This document shows, piece by piece, positions 8,645 through 17,227 of a DNA stretch of 64,000 nt. A model generated the notes under the pieces. The model searched no databases. It worked only from the letters and a program-made list of their open reading frames with translations, and was not told the origin of the DNA. Position 1 is the first letter of the stretch; each line of letters begins with the position of its first letter. A program made the translations under genes and the position numbers. The stretch is from Rhodobacteraceae bacterium Araon29. Its GTDB lineage: Bacteria; Pseudomonadota; Alphaproteobacteria; Rhodobacterales; Rhodobacteraceae. The DNA lies in NCBI GenBank assembly GCA_039640505.1, contig CP046865.1:868001-932000 (forward strand), written 5' to 3'.

Positions 8645-9545
8645 TTTGCGCCTCCTGCCAGGCGGCATAGGCTGCCCCGCGCACTCCGCTGACATCGCCG
8701 CCCTGCGCCAAAAGTAATTTGGGGATGGGAAAGTCTTTAAACTGGGCGTTTTGCAGAGCTGCGCTTAGGTCATTACAGATCCCGGATATATTTGAAAGCC
8801 CACCCCCCAAAACAATAACGTCTGGGTTCAAAATGTAATCAAAGGCTAGAAATTGCTCAGCAACGATTTCGCACCAGACCTTCCAGACCTTTTCCATTTG
8901 CGGATCATTGTGCCGCGCGGTTGCGATATCAGCAGGTGGCACAGAGCGGCCGGTGAGCGCTTGTGCAAGCCTTGACATGCCTTGGCCTGAGACAAGCGTT
9001 TCAATGCACCCCATACGGCCACAGCCACATTGAACGATCGGCAGGTCATAGGCTTTTACAAGATGGGCGGGGGCATAAATATGGCCGAATTCACCGCTGA
9101 CGCCCAAGCTTGGGGACAAAAGTTGCCCATCCACGACAACCCCGCCGCCATTGCCCGTGCCAAACACAATCCCGACCATTGTGCGAAAGGGCCGACCAGC
9201 TCCGAAAATCGCCTCAGAAAGAGCAAAAGCGCGGCAATCGTTTAGATAGGTTATCGCCCGACCGCATGCGCGCGCCAGATCTTTGGGGAATGGTTTGCCC
9301 GAAGCAGGCAGATTGGCCGTAAGAGCAAGCCCGGTGCGTGGCGCGATTAAGCCGGCCGCGCCAACGCCAATGGGCAATCCCGGATAGCTCTTTTCTATCC
9401 AACTCACTTGCGCGGCCACGGCTGTCAACAGACCGGCATAGGTTTGCGGTGTTGCACTGCGTTGTTTTTCGGCGCAGTTCCAGTCCGCATCAAACACCTG
9501 TGCTTCGATTTTCGTGCCGCCTAAATCAATGCCTGCTGCAATCAT
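8637..9545 (-). CDS. ROK-family sugar kinase, probable N-acetylglucosamine kinase
   Basis: 302 residues. The N-terminal ATP-binding phosphate loop is AAGIDLGGTKIEA. The catalytic Asp is in YLNDCRAFALSEA, GIVFGTGNGGGVVVDG follows, and the ROK zinc motif reads CGCGRMGCIETLVSG, with three Cys and the Glu conserved. GEFGHI includes the sugar-contacting Glu/His pair. Family members phosphorylate GlcNAc, glucose or ManNAc at the 6-hydroxyl. Its position in front of nagA favours GlcNAc. It overlaps the preceding gene by four bases, so it is translationally coupled. Confidence 0.9.
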   Translation of the reverse strand: MIAAGIDLGGTKIEAQVFDADWNCAEKQRSATPQTYAGLLTAVAAQVSWIEKSYPGLPIGVGAAGLIAPRTGLALTANLPASGKPFPKDLARACGRAITYLNDCRAFALSEAIFGAGRPFRTMVGIVFGTGNGGGVVVDGQLLSPSLGVSGEFGHIYAPAHLVKAYDLPIVQCGCGRMGCIETLVSGQGMSRLAQALTGRSVPPADIATARHNDPQMEKVWKVWCEIVAEQFLAFDYILNPDVIVLGGGLSNISGICNDLSAALQNAQFKDFPIPKLLLAQGGDVSGVRGAAYAAWQEAQNG

Positions 9546-10624
9546 TGCGCCACCTCATGGATACGCACGTTTGACACCACGCGGCTAAGGGTGCCTTGTC
9601 CGGCAAAGGGATCGTCGACGTTCAAGCCAAGTTGATGCGACCAATGAATTGAAACAACCTGAGCCAATCCAACGGCCAGCGGAACGGTCCATAAATCGCG
9701 CTGGTAAGATGGGGTGTCGATATCACCGCTGGGGCCGAGTGAAACAATTGGGTTATTAGGAAATTGTTCGCGCAATTCTTCGACTAGATCGGCATCATAA
9801 AGCTTCGCTTGCGGGTGCGATCCAAGAAAAACCATGATTTGAGTGTCCGGCTGCACGAAAGACTTTGGACCATGACGAAACCCCAATGTGCTATCCCAGA
9901 TCGCTGGTATTTGGCCTGCGGACAGCTCAAGCGTTTTAAGCGCAGCTTCGCGGGCGGCAAAGGCTAGGGGCCCCGAACCGACATAGACAATACGCTGTGG
10001 CTTGGCGCGCGCAAGGTCGCAAAACGCGGGCAGTAACCGATCAAATTCCTGCGCCAGAGCGGGCAGCAGTTCTTCCAAAACCGCGCCATCATCAAATATC
10101 CCAACCGCTGTCAAAAGCATTGTGGAAAAGCTTGCCGTCATTGCGAACCCACTGTCGTGCGTTTCCTGCGGCAGCAGAACGAGGCGGTGATTGGCATGAT
10201 TGCCGCGCAAGGCCAAAGCCCCTTTGGGATTGCAGGTGATATTAAGCTGCGGCGCGTTGGGGGCCAATTTGTCTAAAGCATCGAGGATGCCCAAAGTTTC
10301 GGCACTGTTCCCCGACCGACCAAAATTCACCACAAGTGGTGTTTTACGGCCGCTCAAATAGTCTTTTGGCCGGGCCACAATATCAGTTGTGGGCACTGCC
10401 CGAAGGGGTGGTGTTGCCCGTCCTTCCAACCCGGCAACCAGAATATCCCCGATGAACGCCGAAGTTCCAGCACCGCAAAACCAAATTTCATCGAAGCGCT
10501 GCTTTGTAATCCAGTTGCGCAGCTCTTGGAAAGGACATTCTGTTGCCCATTGGCGCCAGATATCCGGCTGTGAAAGAGTTTCACGCCAGGTTGCCCAAGG
10601 CAGGATATCAGTATGAGCTGTCAT
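9542..10624 (-). CDS. SIS-domain sugar-phosphate isomerase/deaminase, AgaS-like
   Basis: 360 residues with two SIS (sugar isomerase) domains: FCGAGTSAFIGDILV near residue 50, VNFGRSGNSAETLGILDAL near 100, VYVGSGPLAFAAREAALKTLELS near 215, and the AgaS-type STLGFRHGPKSFV. AgaS enzymes deaminate and isomerise galactosamine-6-phosphate. In GlcNAc loci similar proteins are assigned as GlcN-6-P deaminases. Overlaps with both neighbours are four bases, so this is a tightly coupled operon gene. Which of the two SIS proteins acts on GlcN-6-P cannot be decided from sequence. Confidence 0.88.
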   Translation of the reverse strand: MTAHTDILPWATWRETLSQPDIWRQWATECPFQELRNWITKQRFDEIWFCGAGTSAFIGDILVAGLEGRATPPLRAVPTTDIVARPKDYLSGRKTPLVVNFGRSGNSAETLGILDALDKLAPNAPQLNITCNPKGALALRGNHANHRLVLLPQETHDSGFAMTASFSTMLLTAVGIFDDGAVLEELLPALAQEFDRLLPAFCDLARAKPQRIVYVGSGPLAFAAREAALKTLELSAGQIPAIWDSTLGFRHGPKSFVQPDTQIMVFLGSHPQAKLYDADLVEELREQFPNNPIVSLGPSGDIDTPSYQRDLWTVPLAVGLAQVVSIHWSHQLGLNVDDPFAGQGTLSRVVSNVRIHEVAQ

Positions 10625-11628
10625 AATGTGCTGGTCACTTTGGAAAGCGTTTGGGGTGTGTCGGGGTCAAGGCTAAGAGCCAGTGCAACTTGTCTTACAA
10701 TCGGATAGACCAAGTAAAGTAGTATTGCGGCGGATGCGGCGGGTGATAAAATCGGTACGTCAACATCTATAGGCGAGATGCGAAACACTTTAGCGCCTGA
10801 CGCTCGAAACCTTTCCTCTGCTCGATCCAAACTTTGTTGGGTGCTTGTTAGTCCGGTATCCAAAAGTAGCACTGTCAATGGTTTCGTGACCAGTTGCAAC
10901 GGCCCATGCAAGACCTCAGATGCCGAATAGGCTTCTGCATGTAACGCGCAGCATTCTTTAAGTTTCAATGCAACTTCTTGCGCGGCCCCAAAGCCGGTGT
11001 CTCGTCCAATTACATATATATGTTGCGATCTTATGAGCCCATGAATAATGGTTTCGCAATCGGGGTGCTGCTGGCCTGCTACTTTGGTGACCTCGGCTGC
11101 GTCTCTTTTGCAGATGGCGGCGTAGTCTGGGCTATGTGAGGCAAGAATGGCCATGCCGGCAGCAATAGAGCCAATCACTGTTTTGGTTGCAGGAACGGCA
11201 AATTCGGGGCCTGCATCGAGCGGCACACAGATATCGGCTGCCTGTTCGACAGCTGATCCGGGTTGATTGGTTAAGGCCACAACTTTCGCGCCGCGCGCCC
11301 GCGCGCCGCGGGCAGATTTAACCAGATCTTCACTGGCGCCCGATTGGGAAATAAGCAAACACGCGCTGCGATCTAGACGGACGCCGGTGCCCAAGGAAAA
11401 TACTGACGGAGGAAGCGATGTGACCGGTAATTGCAGCTCGCGCATCCATTCATAAGAGAGTATATTTGCCGCTGCATCAGAAGACCCTCTTGCGACCGTA
11501 TAAATGGCCTGCAGATCATCAAATTGGCTGTCCAGATCAACTGAGCGGGACACGCGTTTGGAAAAAACACTAGGGATTTGTGCGATTTCTGCGGCCATTT
11601 GCTGGCCCAATTCAATCTTATCCAACAT
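10621..11628 (-). CDS. SIS-domain protein, NagB-II/GlmS isomerase-domain type
   Basis: 335 residues from the ATG at 11628, preceded by AGAAAGGACC. A longer frame begins at 11664 but would intrude further into the upstream gene. Motifs follow the GlmS isomerase half: ARGSSDAAANIL, ISQSGASEDLV, PATKTVIGSIAAG, and near the end LKLKECCALHAEAYSASE plus VLHGPLQLV. No glutaminase domain is present, as in NagB-II glucosamine-6-phosphate deaminases. It would convert GlcN-6-P to fructose-6-P and ammonia. This fills the role of the missing classical NagB. Confidence 0.88.
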   Translation of the reverse strand: MLDKIELGQQMAAEIAQIPSVFSKRVSRSVDLDSQFDDLQAIYTVARGSSDAAANILSYEWMRELQLPVTSLPPSVFSLGTGVRLDRSACLLISQSGASEDLVKSARGARARGAKVVALTNQPGSAVEQAADICVPLDAGPEFAVPATKTVIGSIAAGMAILASHSPDYAAICKRDAAEVTKVAGQQHPDCETIIHGLIRSQHIYVIGRDTGFGAAQEVALKLKECCALHAEAYSASEVLHGPLQLVTKPLTVLLLDTGLTSTQQSLDRAEERFRASGAKVFRISPIDVDVPILSPAASAAILLYLVYPIVRQVALALSLDPDTPQTLSKVTSTL

Positions 11629-12781
11629 CTTGGTCCTTTCTCGCGGGCAGATTGTATCTGTCAAACTCTGCCCAAATGGAAGATAAATTTACGATTTGCC
11701 CACTTTCGCGCGCTTGATCAATTGCAAGCGCCCCGATGCCGGCCTCTAGTGCATCTACAATGCTGACCGGTAAGGCGTCTTTTTCTTGGCGAAGGAACGC
11801 AACAATGTCTTGGACCATTAAATGGTCAGCCCCGTAGTGGGCGCTCGTCTCTGCGAGCATGCCGTTTGAGTAATCGTGATTGGCAAAAATGCTTCCGTCG
11901 CGGCGGGTTATTTTGAGATAGCCGCGGACAAAATCGCCCTCTGCCATCCCCTTAGCGCCGATAATGCAAAACCGGCGATGTTCGTCAGGCACATTGGTGT
12001 TCGTATGAAAGCTCATAGAGGCCCCAGATTCAAATTCAACCACTGCGGTTTGGCAATCCACGATGTCTCCATCACTTTGAAAGGGATCATCCACTGAATT
12101 CCAAACTGACTTTTTAACATGAAAAGTGTCATTTTCCGAATTGCTGGCGGGCGCATGGGCCGGGAGGAACGACCGGCGCCCGCCAAAGCTTGCCACCCGT
12201 TTTGGCCGCGAGCCTGTAATCATGTTGTAGAGGTCTAAATCATGGCAGCATTTTTCCAGCATGAAGCCCCCGGAATGGCCGTGCATACGGCGCCAGTCGC
12301 GCATGAAAAACGCACCATGGTAGGGCGCGATATGCTCATTTGCTTCCAGCGATGCAATCGGGCCAAGAACACCGGCATCAAGGGCTATGCGTAAGTCTTT
12401 CATATGTTGTGAATGCCGCAGAACAAGCCCAACCATCACACGCGCTGACCCGTATTCGGCTAACAGCTCTGCTAGCTGCATGGTTTGCTGCAAAGACACA
12501 ACGACCGGCTTTTCCGTGAAAATCCGTACGCCGGCCTTTAACCCAAGAGCAATTTGTTCAAGATGAAATTCATTCGGCGATCCAATGAAAAACAAATCAG
12601 GATTGGCATCGCTGAGCATGTCTTCAATCGATGGGTAGCGCGGGGTTTCAAGTCCGATCATGTCAAGATGCGATGGTTGAGGATCGTAATAGCCGACGAT
12701 CTTTGCCTCGGGCATTGTTTTGCGCAGGATCGACAAAACATGCCCGGAGCGCAGACCAATTCCAGCTGTTACGATCCGCAT
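11618..12781 (-). CDS. Gfo/Idh/MocA-family oxidoreductase
   Basis: 387 residues. An N-terminal Rossmann fold begins MRIVTAGIGLRSGHVLSIL, in which the usual GxGxxG is altered to G-I-G-L-R-S-G. The family signature EKP is in RIFTEKPVVVS (near residue 90), and the catalytic-domain motif around EKCCHDLDLYNMITG carries the histidine. Such enzymes oxidise or reduce sugar hydroxyls with NAD(P). Inside an amino-sugar operon it may act on a modified hexosamine. It overlaps the next gene by 11 bases and starts 10 bases after the ABC ATPase gene. Confidence 0.9.
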   Translation of the reverse strand: MRIVTAGIGLRSGHVLSILRKTMPEAKIVGYYDPQPSHLDMIGLETPRYPSIEDMLSDANPDLFFIGSPNEFHLEQIALGLKAGVRIFTEKPVVVSLQQTMQLAELLAEYGSARVMVGLVLRHSQHMKDLRIALDAGVLGPIASLEANEHIAPYHGAFFMRDWRRMHGHSGGFMLEKCCHDLDLYNMITGSRPKRVASFGGRRSFLPAHAPASNSENDTFHVKKSVWNSVDDPFQSDGDIVDCQTAVVEFESGASMSFHTNTNVPDEHRRFCIIGAKGMAEGDFVRGYLKITRRDGSIFANHDYSNGMLAETSAHYGADHLMVQDIVAFLRQEKDALPVSIVDALEAGIGALAIDQARESGQIVNLSSIWAEFDRYNLPARKDQDVG

Positions 12782-12791
12782 ATCTGGCCCC

Positions 12792-13898
12792 TCAATCTAC
12801 CAAACTGGGGGCGTTGGTGCGACGTAAAACCCGACCGCCGGCATCAAAAACATGGCAATCATTAGGGTCTACGGAAAGTGATATGACCTCGCCTTCTTTG
12901 ATCGGAGCATCACCTGCAAGTGCGGCGCAGAATTTAATTTGGCTATTTGGCAATTGGCCGTATGTTATCGATGTGCCCCCGAGACGTTCGAGAACATTCA
13001 CTGTGACTTTAAGCCCGTCATCCTTATTCATGTGAACATCTTCGGGCCGCATACCTATTTCAACATGATCACCGGGTTGAGAGGCATCTGTTGCAACAGG
13101 CAAACATAATTGCGTGCCCTCGCTTAGCTCGACATGAAGACCCTTTGGGCTCACTCTTGCAACACTGGCCGGCACGAGGTTCATATTCGGTTGGCCAATA
13201 AAGCCCGCCACAAATTTGGTCGCCGGATGATGGTATAGCTCCATGGGCGTGCCGAATTGCTCAATGCGGCCTTCGTTCAAAACCACAATCCGGTCGGCCA
13301 TTGTCATGGCTTCGACCTGATCATGCGTCACATAGACCATCGTGGCATCCAATTCGCGATGAAGCTGGCTAAGTTCAACCCGCATATCCCCGCGCAATGC
13401 GGCGTCCAAGTTGGACAATGGCTCGTCAAACAGAAACACTTTTGGGTTTCGCACAATTGAGCGGCCAATGGCCACCCGTTGTCGTTGCCCCCCCGAAAGC
13501 TGTCCGGGTTTTAGGGTTAATTTTTCGGTCAGTTGCAGGATTTCAGCAGCGCGATTTACGCGCTCGCGCACATCTGAGTTCGACAGTTTCTGAACCCGCA
13601 GTGGAAAGGCAATATTTTCAAATACAGATAAATGTGGATAGAGCGCATAAGATTGAAAGACCATTGAAATGCCGCGATCCACAGGCGCGGCGTTGCTGAC
13701 GTCTTCACTGCCGATAAGCACTTTGCCTTCGGTGGCCTCTTCCAGACCAGCAATAATCCGCAGCAAAGTGGATTTGCCGCATCCAGACGGGCCGACAAAG
13801 ACAACAAATTCTTTATCCTTGATTGCCAGAGAGACATCCTTAAGCACCTCTGCCGTGCCAAAAGATTTTGAAATTGAGTGTAAATCCAGCGTTGCCAC
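12792..13898 (-). CDS. ABC transporter ATPase, UgpC/MalK type
   Basis: 368 residues starting at a GTG preceded by AGGAATG. Walker A is GPSGCGKSTLLR (near residue 37), the Q-loop is in VFQSYALYPHL, the ABC signature is LSGGQRQRVAIGR, and Walker B is VFLFDEPLSNLDAAL, followed by YVTHDQVEAMTMADR with the switch His. The C-terminal 120 residues form the OB-like regulatory domain (EIGMRPEDVH). It powers sugar import by the two permeases and binding protein upstream. Confidence 0.94.
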   Translation of the reverse strand: MATLDLHSISKSFGTAEVLKDVSLAIKDKEFVVFVGPSGCGKSTLLRIIAGLEEATEGKVLIGSEDVSNAAPVDRGISMVFQSYALYPHLSVFENIAFPLRVQKLSNSDVRERVNRAAEILQLTEKLTLKPGQLSGGQRQRVAIGRSIVRNPKVFLFDEPLSNLDAALRGDMRVELSQLHRELDATMVYVTHDQVEAMTMADRIVVLNEGRIEQFGTPMELYHHPATKFVAGFIGQPNMNLVPASVARVSPKGLHVELSEGTQLCLPVATDASQPGDHVEIGMRPEDVHMNKDDGLKVTVNVLERLGGTSITYGQLPNSQIKFCAALAGDAPIKEGEVISLSVDPNDCHVFDAGGRVLRRTNAPSLVD

Positions 13899-13923
13899 TA
13901 AAACATTCCTTTAAGTCTATGGG

Positions 13924-13950
13924 TCAGGGCGGCGGTAACCGCCGCCCTGA
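13924..13950 (-). other. Perfect 12-bp intercistronic stem-loop after the binding-protein gene
   Basis: TCAGGGCGGCGG pairs perfectly with CCGCCGCCCTGA around a three-base loop (TAA). It starts nine bases past the solute-binding-protein stop and ends before the ATPase gene. No T run follows on the minus strand. Such REP-like stem-loops after binding-protein genes usually block 3' exonucleases and let the binding-protein message outlast the rest of the operon; that role is inferred. Confidence 0.65.
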
Positions 13951-13958
13951 AAATCAGC

Positions 13959-15170
13959 TCAAAGAGCTTCGTCCAGTTCTTCACCGGCAATTGTTACAAG
14001 GTTGTCTACTGTATCATCCTTTAGCACGATGCCTTGGATCATATTGGTAAAGACGGCTTGTAGTGATTTGAAATCCTCAACAAGCGGCTCAGGACCACCT
14101 GCGCCAATGCCATTTACAAAGACCTGCCAGTAGGCATCACCTTTGTAGTAAGGACTTTCAAATCCAAGTTTTTCATAGTCGAAGATTGGTGTCAGACCCC
14201 ATTCGGTATCCAGTGCATACTGGCTTTCACCTGTTGTCAGCATACCGGCGAGCTCATGTGCAAGATCTTCATGACCTGAGCCTTTAAATACCGCAATTGA
14301 ATCGGTGATAAGCAAGGTGCCATTGTCCCCGTTTGGTCCGGCTGGAATAGGAACAGTGATTTCCTTAATACCTGCGTTATGCTGACCGCGGCCCCATGGA
14401 CCATCGATGTACATCCCGATTTTGCCGTCGTTATAAAGGTCCTTCAACTGGCTACGTTCCCAAGCGGTTGGGCCATCTTGCGCCACATCAACCAATTTTC
14501 CGAAGAAGGCCAAAGTTTCGCGTGTTGCGTCACTATCAAGCATATTTTCCCCGGTTGTCGGGTCGATCACAATGCCGCCATTTGAATAAAGATAGTTCAA
14601 GAACTGGTGCATCGTGTTGTCAAAGTCTTTTGCCGCAAGGCCAACACCAGCTGCTTCGGTATTGTCATTAATGGCTTTCGCAAGGTTGTACATGCCTGCC
14701 CATGTGTGCGGTGCCACGCATTGCTCGCCGGCTGCTTCAACCAGTCCGCAGTTGATGAAAAGAGCTTTGGTTGAAAACGCGCGTGGATATCCCCAATGTG
14801 TCCCCTTGACAGTGACTGTATTGAGAATGCCTGGCTGATATGCGCCCATGGTATCATCAGAGATCTCTGCTGGTACAATCAGGCCATTGTTTGCCAATTG
14901 GCGTAAGGTCCGTGATCCCATGTATGCGATAGATGGCGGATCTCCGGCTGCGGCAAGTGTCAGGGATTTATCCTGACAGGTGCCCCATGGCACTGCTTCT
15001 AAATTAACCGAGACACCGTCATGCTTGGCAACAAAGGCGTCAACAACCGTTTGGTCTGCTTGGCGGATCTCACCGCCGCACATGATGAAATGCAATTCTG
15101 TCGCTTGCGCAGAGATCGCACTTCCAGCAAGCATTGCGGCGCCCACTGTCAGTAGTTTTAGATTTTTCAT
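13959..15170 (-). CDS. Extracellular solute-binding protein, family 1 (sugar ABC importer)
   Basis: 403 residues with a clear signal peptide: MKNLKLLTVG, a hydrophobic core, and a likely cut after AQA (residue 23). The mature protein opens ELHFIMCGGEIRQADQTVVD, a pattern of family 1 binding proteins, and has GKIGMYIDGPWGRG near residue 250, also typical. It would bind the sugar in the periplasm and deliver it to the adjacent permeases. GGGAGAAAAAA precedes the ATG. The neighbours indicate GlcNAc or a chitooligosaccharide as ligand. Confidence 0.92.
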   Translation of the reverse strand: MKNLKLLTVGAAMLAGSAISAQATELHFIMCGGEIRQADQTVVDAFVAKHDGVSVNLEAVPWGTCQDKSLTLAAAGDPPSIAYMGSRTLRQLANNGLIVPAEISDDTMGAYQPGILNTVTVKGTHWGYPRAFSTKALFINCGLVEAAGEQCVAPHTWAGMYNLAKAINDNTEAAGVGLAAKDFDNTMHQFLNYLYSNGGIVIDPTTGENMLDSDATRETLAFFGKLVDVAQDGPTAWERSQLKDLYNDGKIGMYIDGPWGRGQHNAGIKEITVPIPAGPNGDNGTLLITDSIAVFKGSGHEDLAHELAGMLTTGESQYALDTEWGLTPIFDYEKLGFESPYYKGDAYWQVFVNGIGAGGPEPLVEDFKSLQAVFTNMIQGIVLKDDTVDNLVTIAGEELDEAL

Positions 15171-15194
15171 TTTTTTCTCCCATGTTTTGCGTGG

Positions 15195-16037
15195 TTATTC
15201 CTTGACAGCGCCAGCCGTAAGCCCTGCAACAAGGTATTTTTGCAGGAACAAAAAGATGACCATGACAGGCAAAACGCCCACCAAGGCTGCGGCCATCATT
15301 TCGTTCCAAGTCACCGACTGATAGCCGATGAATTCATAAAGGCCCGCAGGTAGTGGTTGATATTCGCGGGTCTGGTTGAATGTGATAGCGAAGAGGAACT
15401 GCTGGGCATATGCGCCGATAAAGACGGCGACGCCCACAACAATGAGGCCCGGCACAGCCAGCGGCAGCACCACCCGGCGCAGTGTATAAAGCCGACTGGC
15501 GCCATCGACAAAGGCCGCCTCTTCCAATTCGCGTGGTATTTTTTCTAGATAAGAGCGCAGCAGCCAAATCCCAGTTGGAATTAAAAAGGCCACTCCCGGG
15601 ACGATCATCGCCCAATAGGTATTGAGTAGTCCTAACGTCCGCAGCACCCGATAAAGCGGGATCAGCAGCACTGCGCCGGTAAACATATTGACGCCAAGAA
15701 ACATGGAAAGCGTGGCGTTCTTGAACGGAAAATCAAGCCGCGCAAAGGCATATGCTGCGGGGATGACCAAGATCATGGTCAGCAATGTCACCATCGAAGA
15801 GATATAAATCGAATTCCAGATATAGCGGCCCAGAAGCGGCACGGTTTCCCACATTTGGCTGTAGGCATCAAAGCTAAAGTCATCTGACCAAAACTGATAG
15901 GGCGCACGAAAAAGATGCTCAAGCGGACGCAAAGATGTCATGAACATTTCGAAAAATGGCAGCAACATAAAGGTTAGGAAAACGGCAACACAGGCATAGA
16001 TGGCCACCATTTGAACCCGAGAGTAACGATCCATCAT
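15195..16037 (-). CDS. Sugar ABC transporter permease, MalG type
   Basis: 280 residues from the ATG at 16037 (MMDRYSRVQMV), chosen because GGGAG lies eight bases upstream and it follows the previous stop by one base; a longer start at 16052 would overlap. Six hydrophobic segments are visible. The EAA loop that contacts the ATPase reads EEAAFVDGASRLYTLRRVVLPLAVPG near residue 190. It forms the inner-membrane channel with the permease encoded just upstream. Confidence 0.92.
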   Translation of the reverse strand: MMDRYSRVQMVAIYACVAVFLTFMLLPFFEMFMTSLRPLEHLFRAPYQFWSDDFSFDAYSQMWETVPLLGRYIWNSIYISSMVTLLTMILVIPAAYAFARLDFPFKNATLSMFLGVNMFTGAVLLIPLYRVLRTLGLLNTYWAMIVPGVAFLIPTGIWLLRSYLEKIPRELEEAAFVDGASRLYTLRRVVLPLAVPGLIVVGVAVFIGAYAQQFLFAITFNQTREYQPLPAGLYEFIGYQSVTWNEMMAAALVGVLPVMVIFLFLQKYLVAGLTAGAVKE

Positions 16038-16038
16038 C

Positions 16039-16971
16039 TTATTTACTCCCATACATTTTATTCACCTTGTTCAAAAAGAACATGTAGATAAGCGAAAATG
16101 CTGCAAGCAAAGCCACAATCACGACCGCCCGTGCCGCGCCTTCGCCAAATTTATAATTGCCAATGGCTGTTTTATAGGTATCCACGATCAATGTAGTCGT
16201 TGCCCCGCGAGGACCGCCCTCGGTTAAAATCCAGATGATTTCAAAGCTGTTGAAGGTCCAAATGGCAGAAAGCAAAGCCATCGAAACAATCACCGGCATA
16301 ATCTGGGGTATTGTGATGCGGCGAAACCGGTACCAGCGTCCGGCGCCATCAACCCAGGCAGCTTCATAAAGATCGCGGCTAACGCCTTGCATGGCGGCTA
16401 GAAAAAACAGCGTCACCATAGGCGTGCCGACCCAGACGTCTGTGATAATGGCCGAGTAAAATGCCGAAGTTTTATAGGCTAGAAACCCAAAAGGCCCGTC
16501 GATCAATCCAATTCGCTGGGCAATGCCTGAAATCAAACCAAAATGACCATTGTAAAGCCACAGCCAGCCAATACATCCAATCGCAATGGGGATGACCCAT
16601 GGCGGCATCACCAAGACCCGAAACAGCGTCCGGCCAGGGATAGCCGCGTTCAAAAGCGTGGCGCCAATAAGCCCAAGGATGATTTTCAAACTTACAGACA
16701 GAAACATCCAAAAAAATGTCCGGGTGATGACCTGATGGAATTTTTTCTTTTCCAGCAGCTCTTGGTAGTTTTCCAATCCGACATAATTCTCACCGCCCAA
16801 GCGGGCATCGGTCAGGGATAAACGAAATGTTTCGGCCAGCGGCCAGGCAACAATAATAGCAATGTAAATAATTGCAGGGGCCACCAGCAACCAGCCAAAA
16901 AGTGGCTCTGAAAGGCTTTTCTTGCGAGCCTGTGGCGCTCCATTTTTGCGAGGAATAGATCCTGCGCTCAT
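16039..16971 (-). CDS. Sugar ABC transporter permease, MalF type
   Basis: 310 residues from the ATG at 16971 (MSAGSIPRK). The longer frame would need a TTG at 17025 without a ribosome site. The first membrane segment is WLLVAPAIIYIAIIVAWPLAETF and five more follow. The EAA loop is YEAAWVDGAGRWYRFRRITIPQIMP. It is the first gene of the ten-gene operon, whose promoter must lie in the divergent region before the GntR gene. Confidence 0.92.
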   Translation of the reverse strand: MSAGSIPRKNGAPQARKKSLSEPLFGWLLVAPAIIYIAIIVAWPLAETFRLSLTDARLGGENYVGLENYQELLEKKKFHQVITRTFFWMFLSVSLKIILGLIGATLLNAAIPGRTLFRVLVMPPWVIPIAIGCIGWLWLYNGHFGLISGIAQRIGLIDGPFGFLAYKTSAFYSAIITDVWVGTPMVTLFFLAAMQGVSRDLYEAAWVDGAGRWYRFRRITIPQIMPVIVSMALLSAIWTFNSFEIIWILTEGGPRGATTTLIVDTYKTAIGNYKFGEGAARAVVIVALLAAFSLIYMFFLNKVNKMYGSK

Positions 16972-17054
16972 CGAATCTTTCAAATTGTCCCCCAAAAGAA
17001 TTTTCGTGCAATTTAGGCGGAGCAAAAAAAGGAATCTGCTCTTATATACAAATC

Positions 17055-17200
17055 ATACCAAGCGTAAAAAAAATTACTACCTAAGTAATACCAAAAAAAT
17101 TTATAATTAGATAATTGGGCATTTTCAGTTGTTTCTCATCAATTATTGGATATATTTACCTAAGGTGAATAGGCTTTTGGTATGGTAATTGCAATACCAA
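17055..17200. promoter_or_regulatory. Divergent control region with four ATACCAA/TTGGTAT half-sites
   Basis: ATACCAA occurs at 17055, 17088 and 17194, and TTGGTAT at 17177. The last two form an inverted repeat, TTGGTAT-N10-ATACCAA, 27 bases before the GntR start codon. The two solitary sites lie on the transporter side of the divergent region. All sit in the 256-base gap between the transporter operon and the regulator/hexosaminidase pair. They are good candidates for operators of the GntR protein encoded here, released by an amino-sugar phosphate. Confidence 0.6.
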
Positions 17201-17227
17201 AGGCTGAGATAATTAGGGGTATATGGG

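Noticed and set aside
7346-9574. Several long plus-strand frames opposite the KbaZ-like, ROK and AgaS-like genes
   Set aside because: Antisense shadows of genes with clear catalytic motifs on the minus strand.
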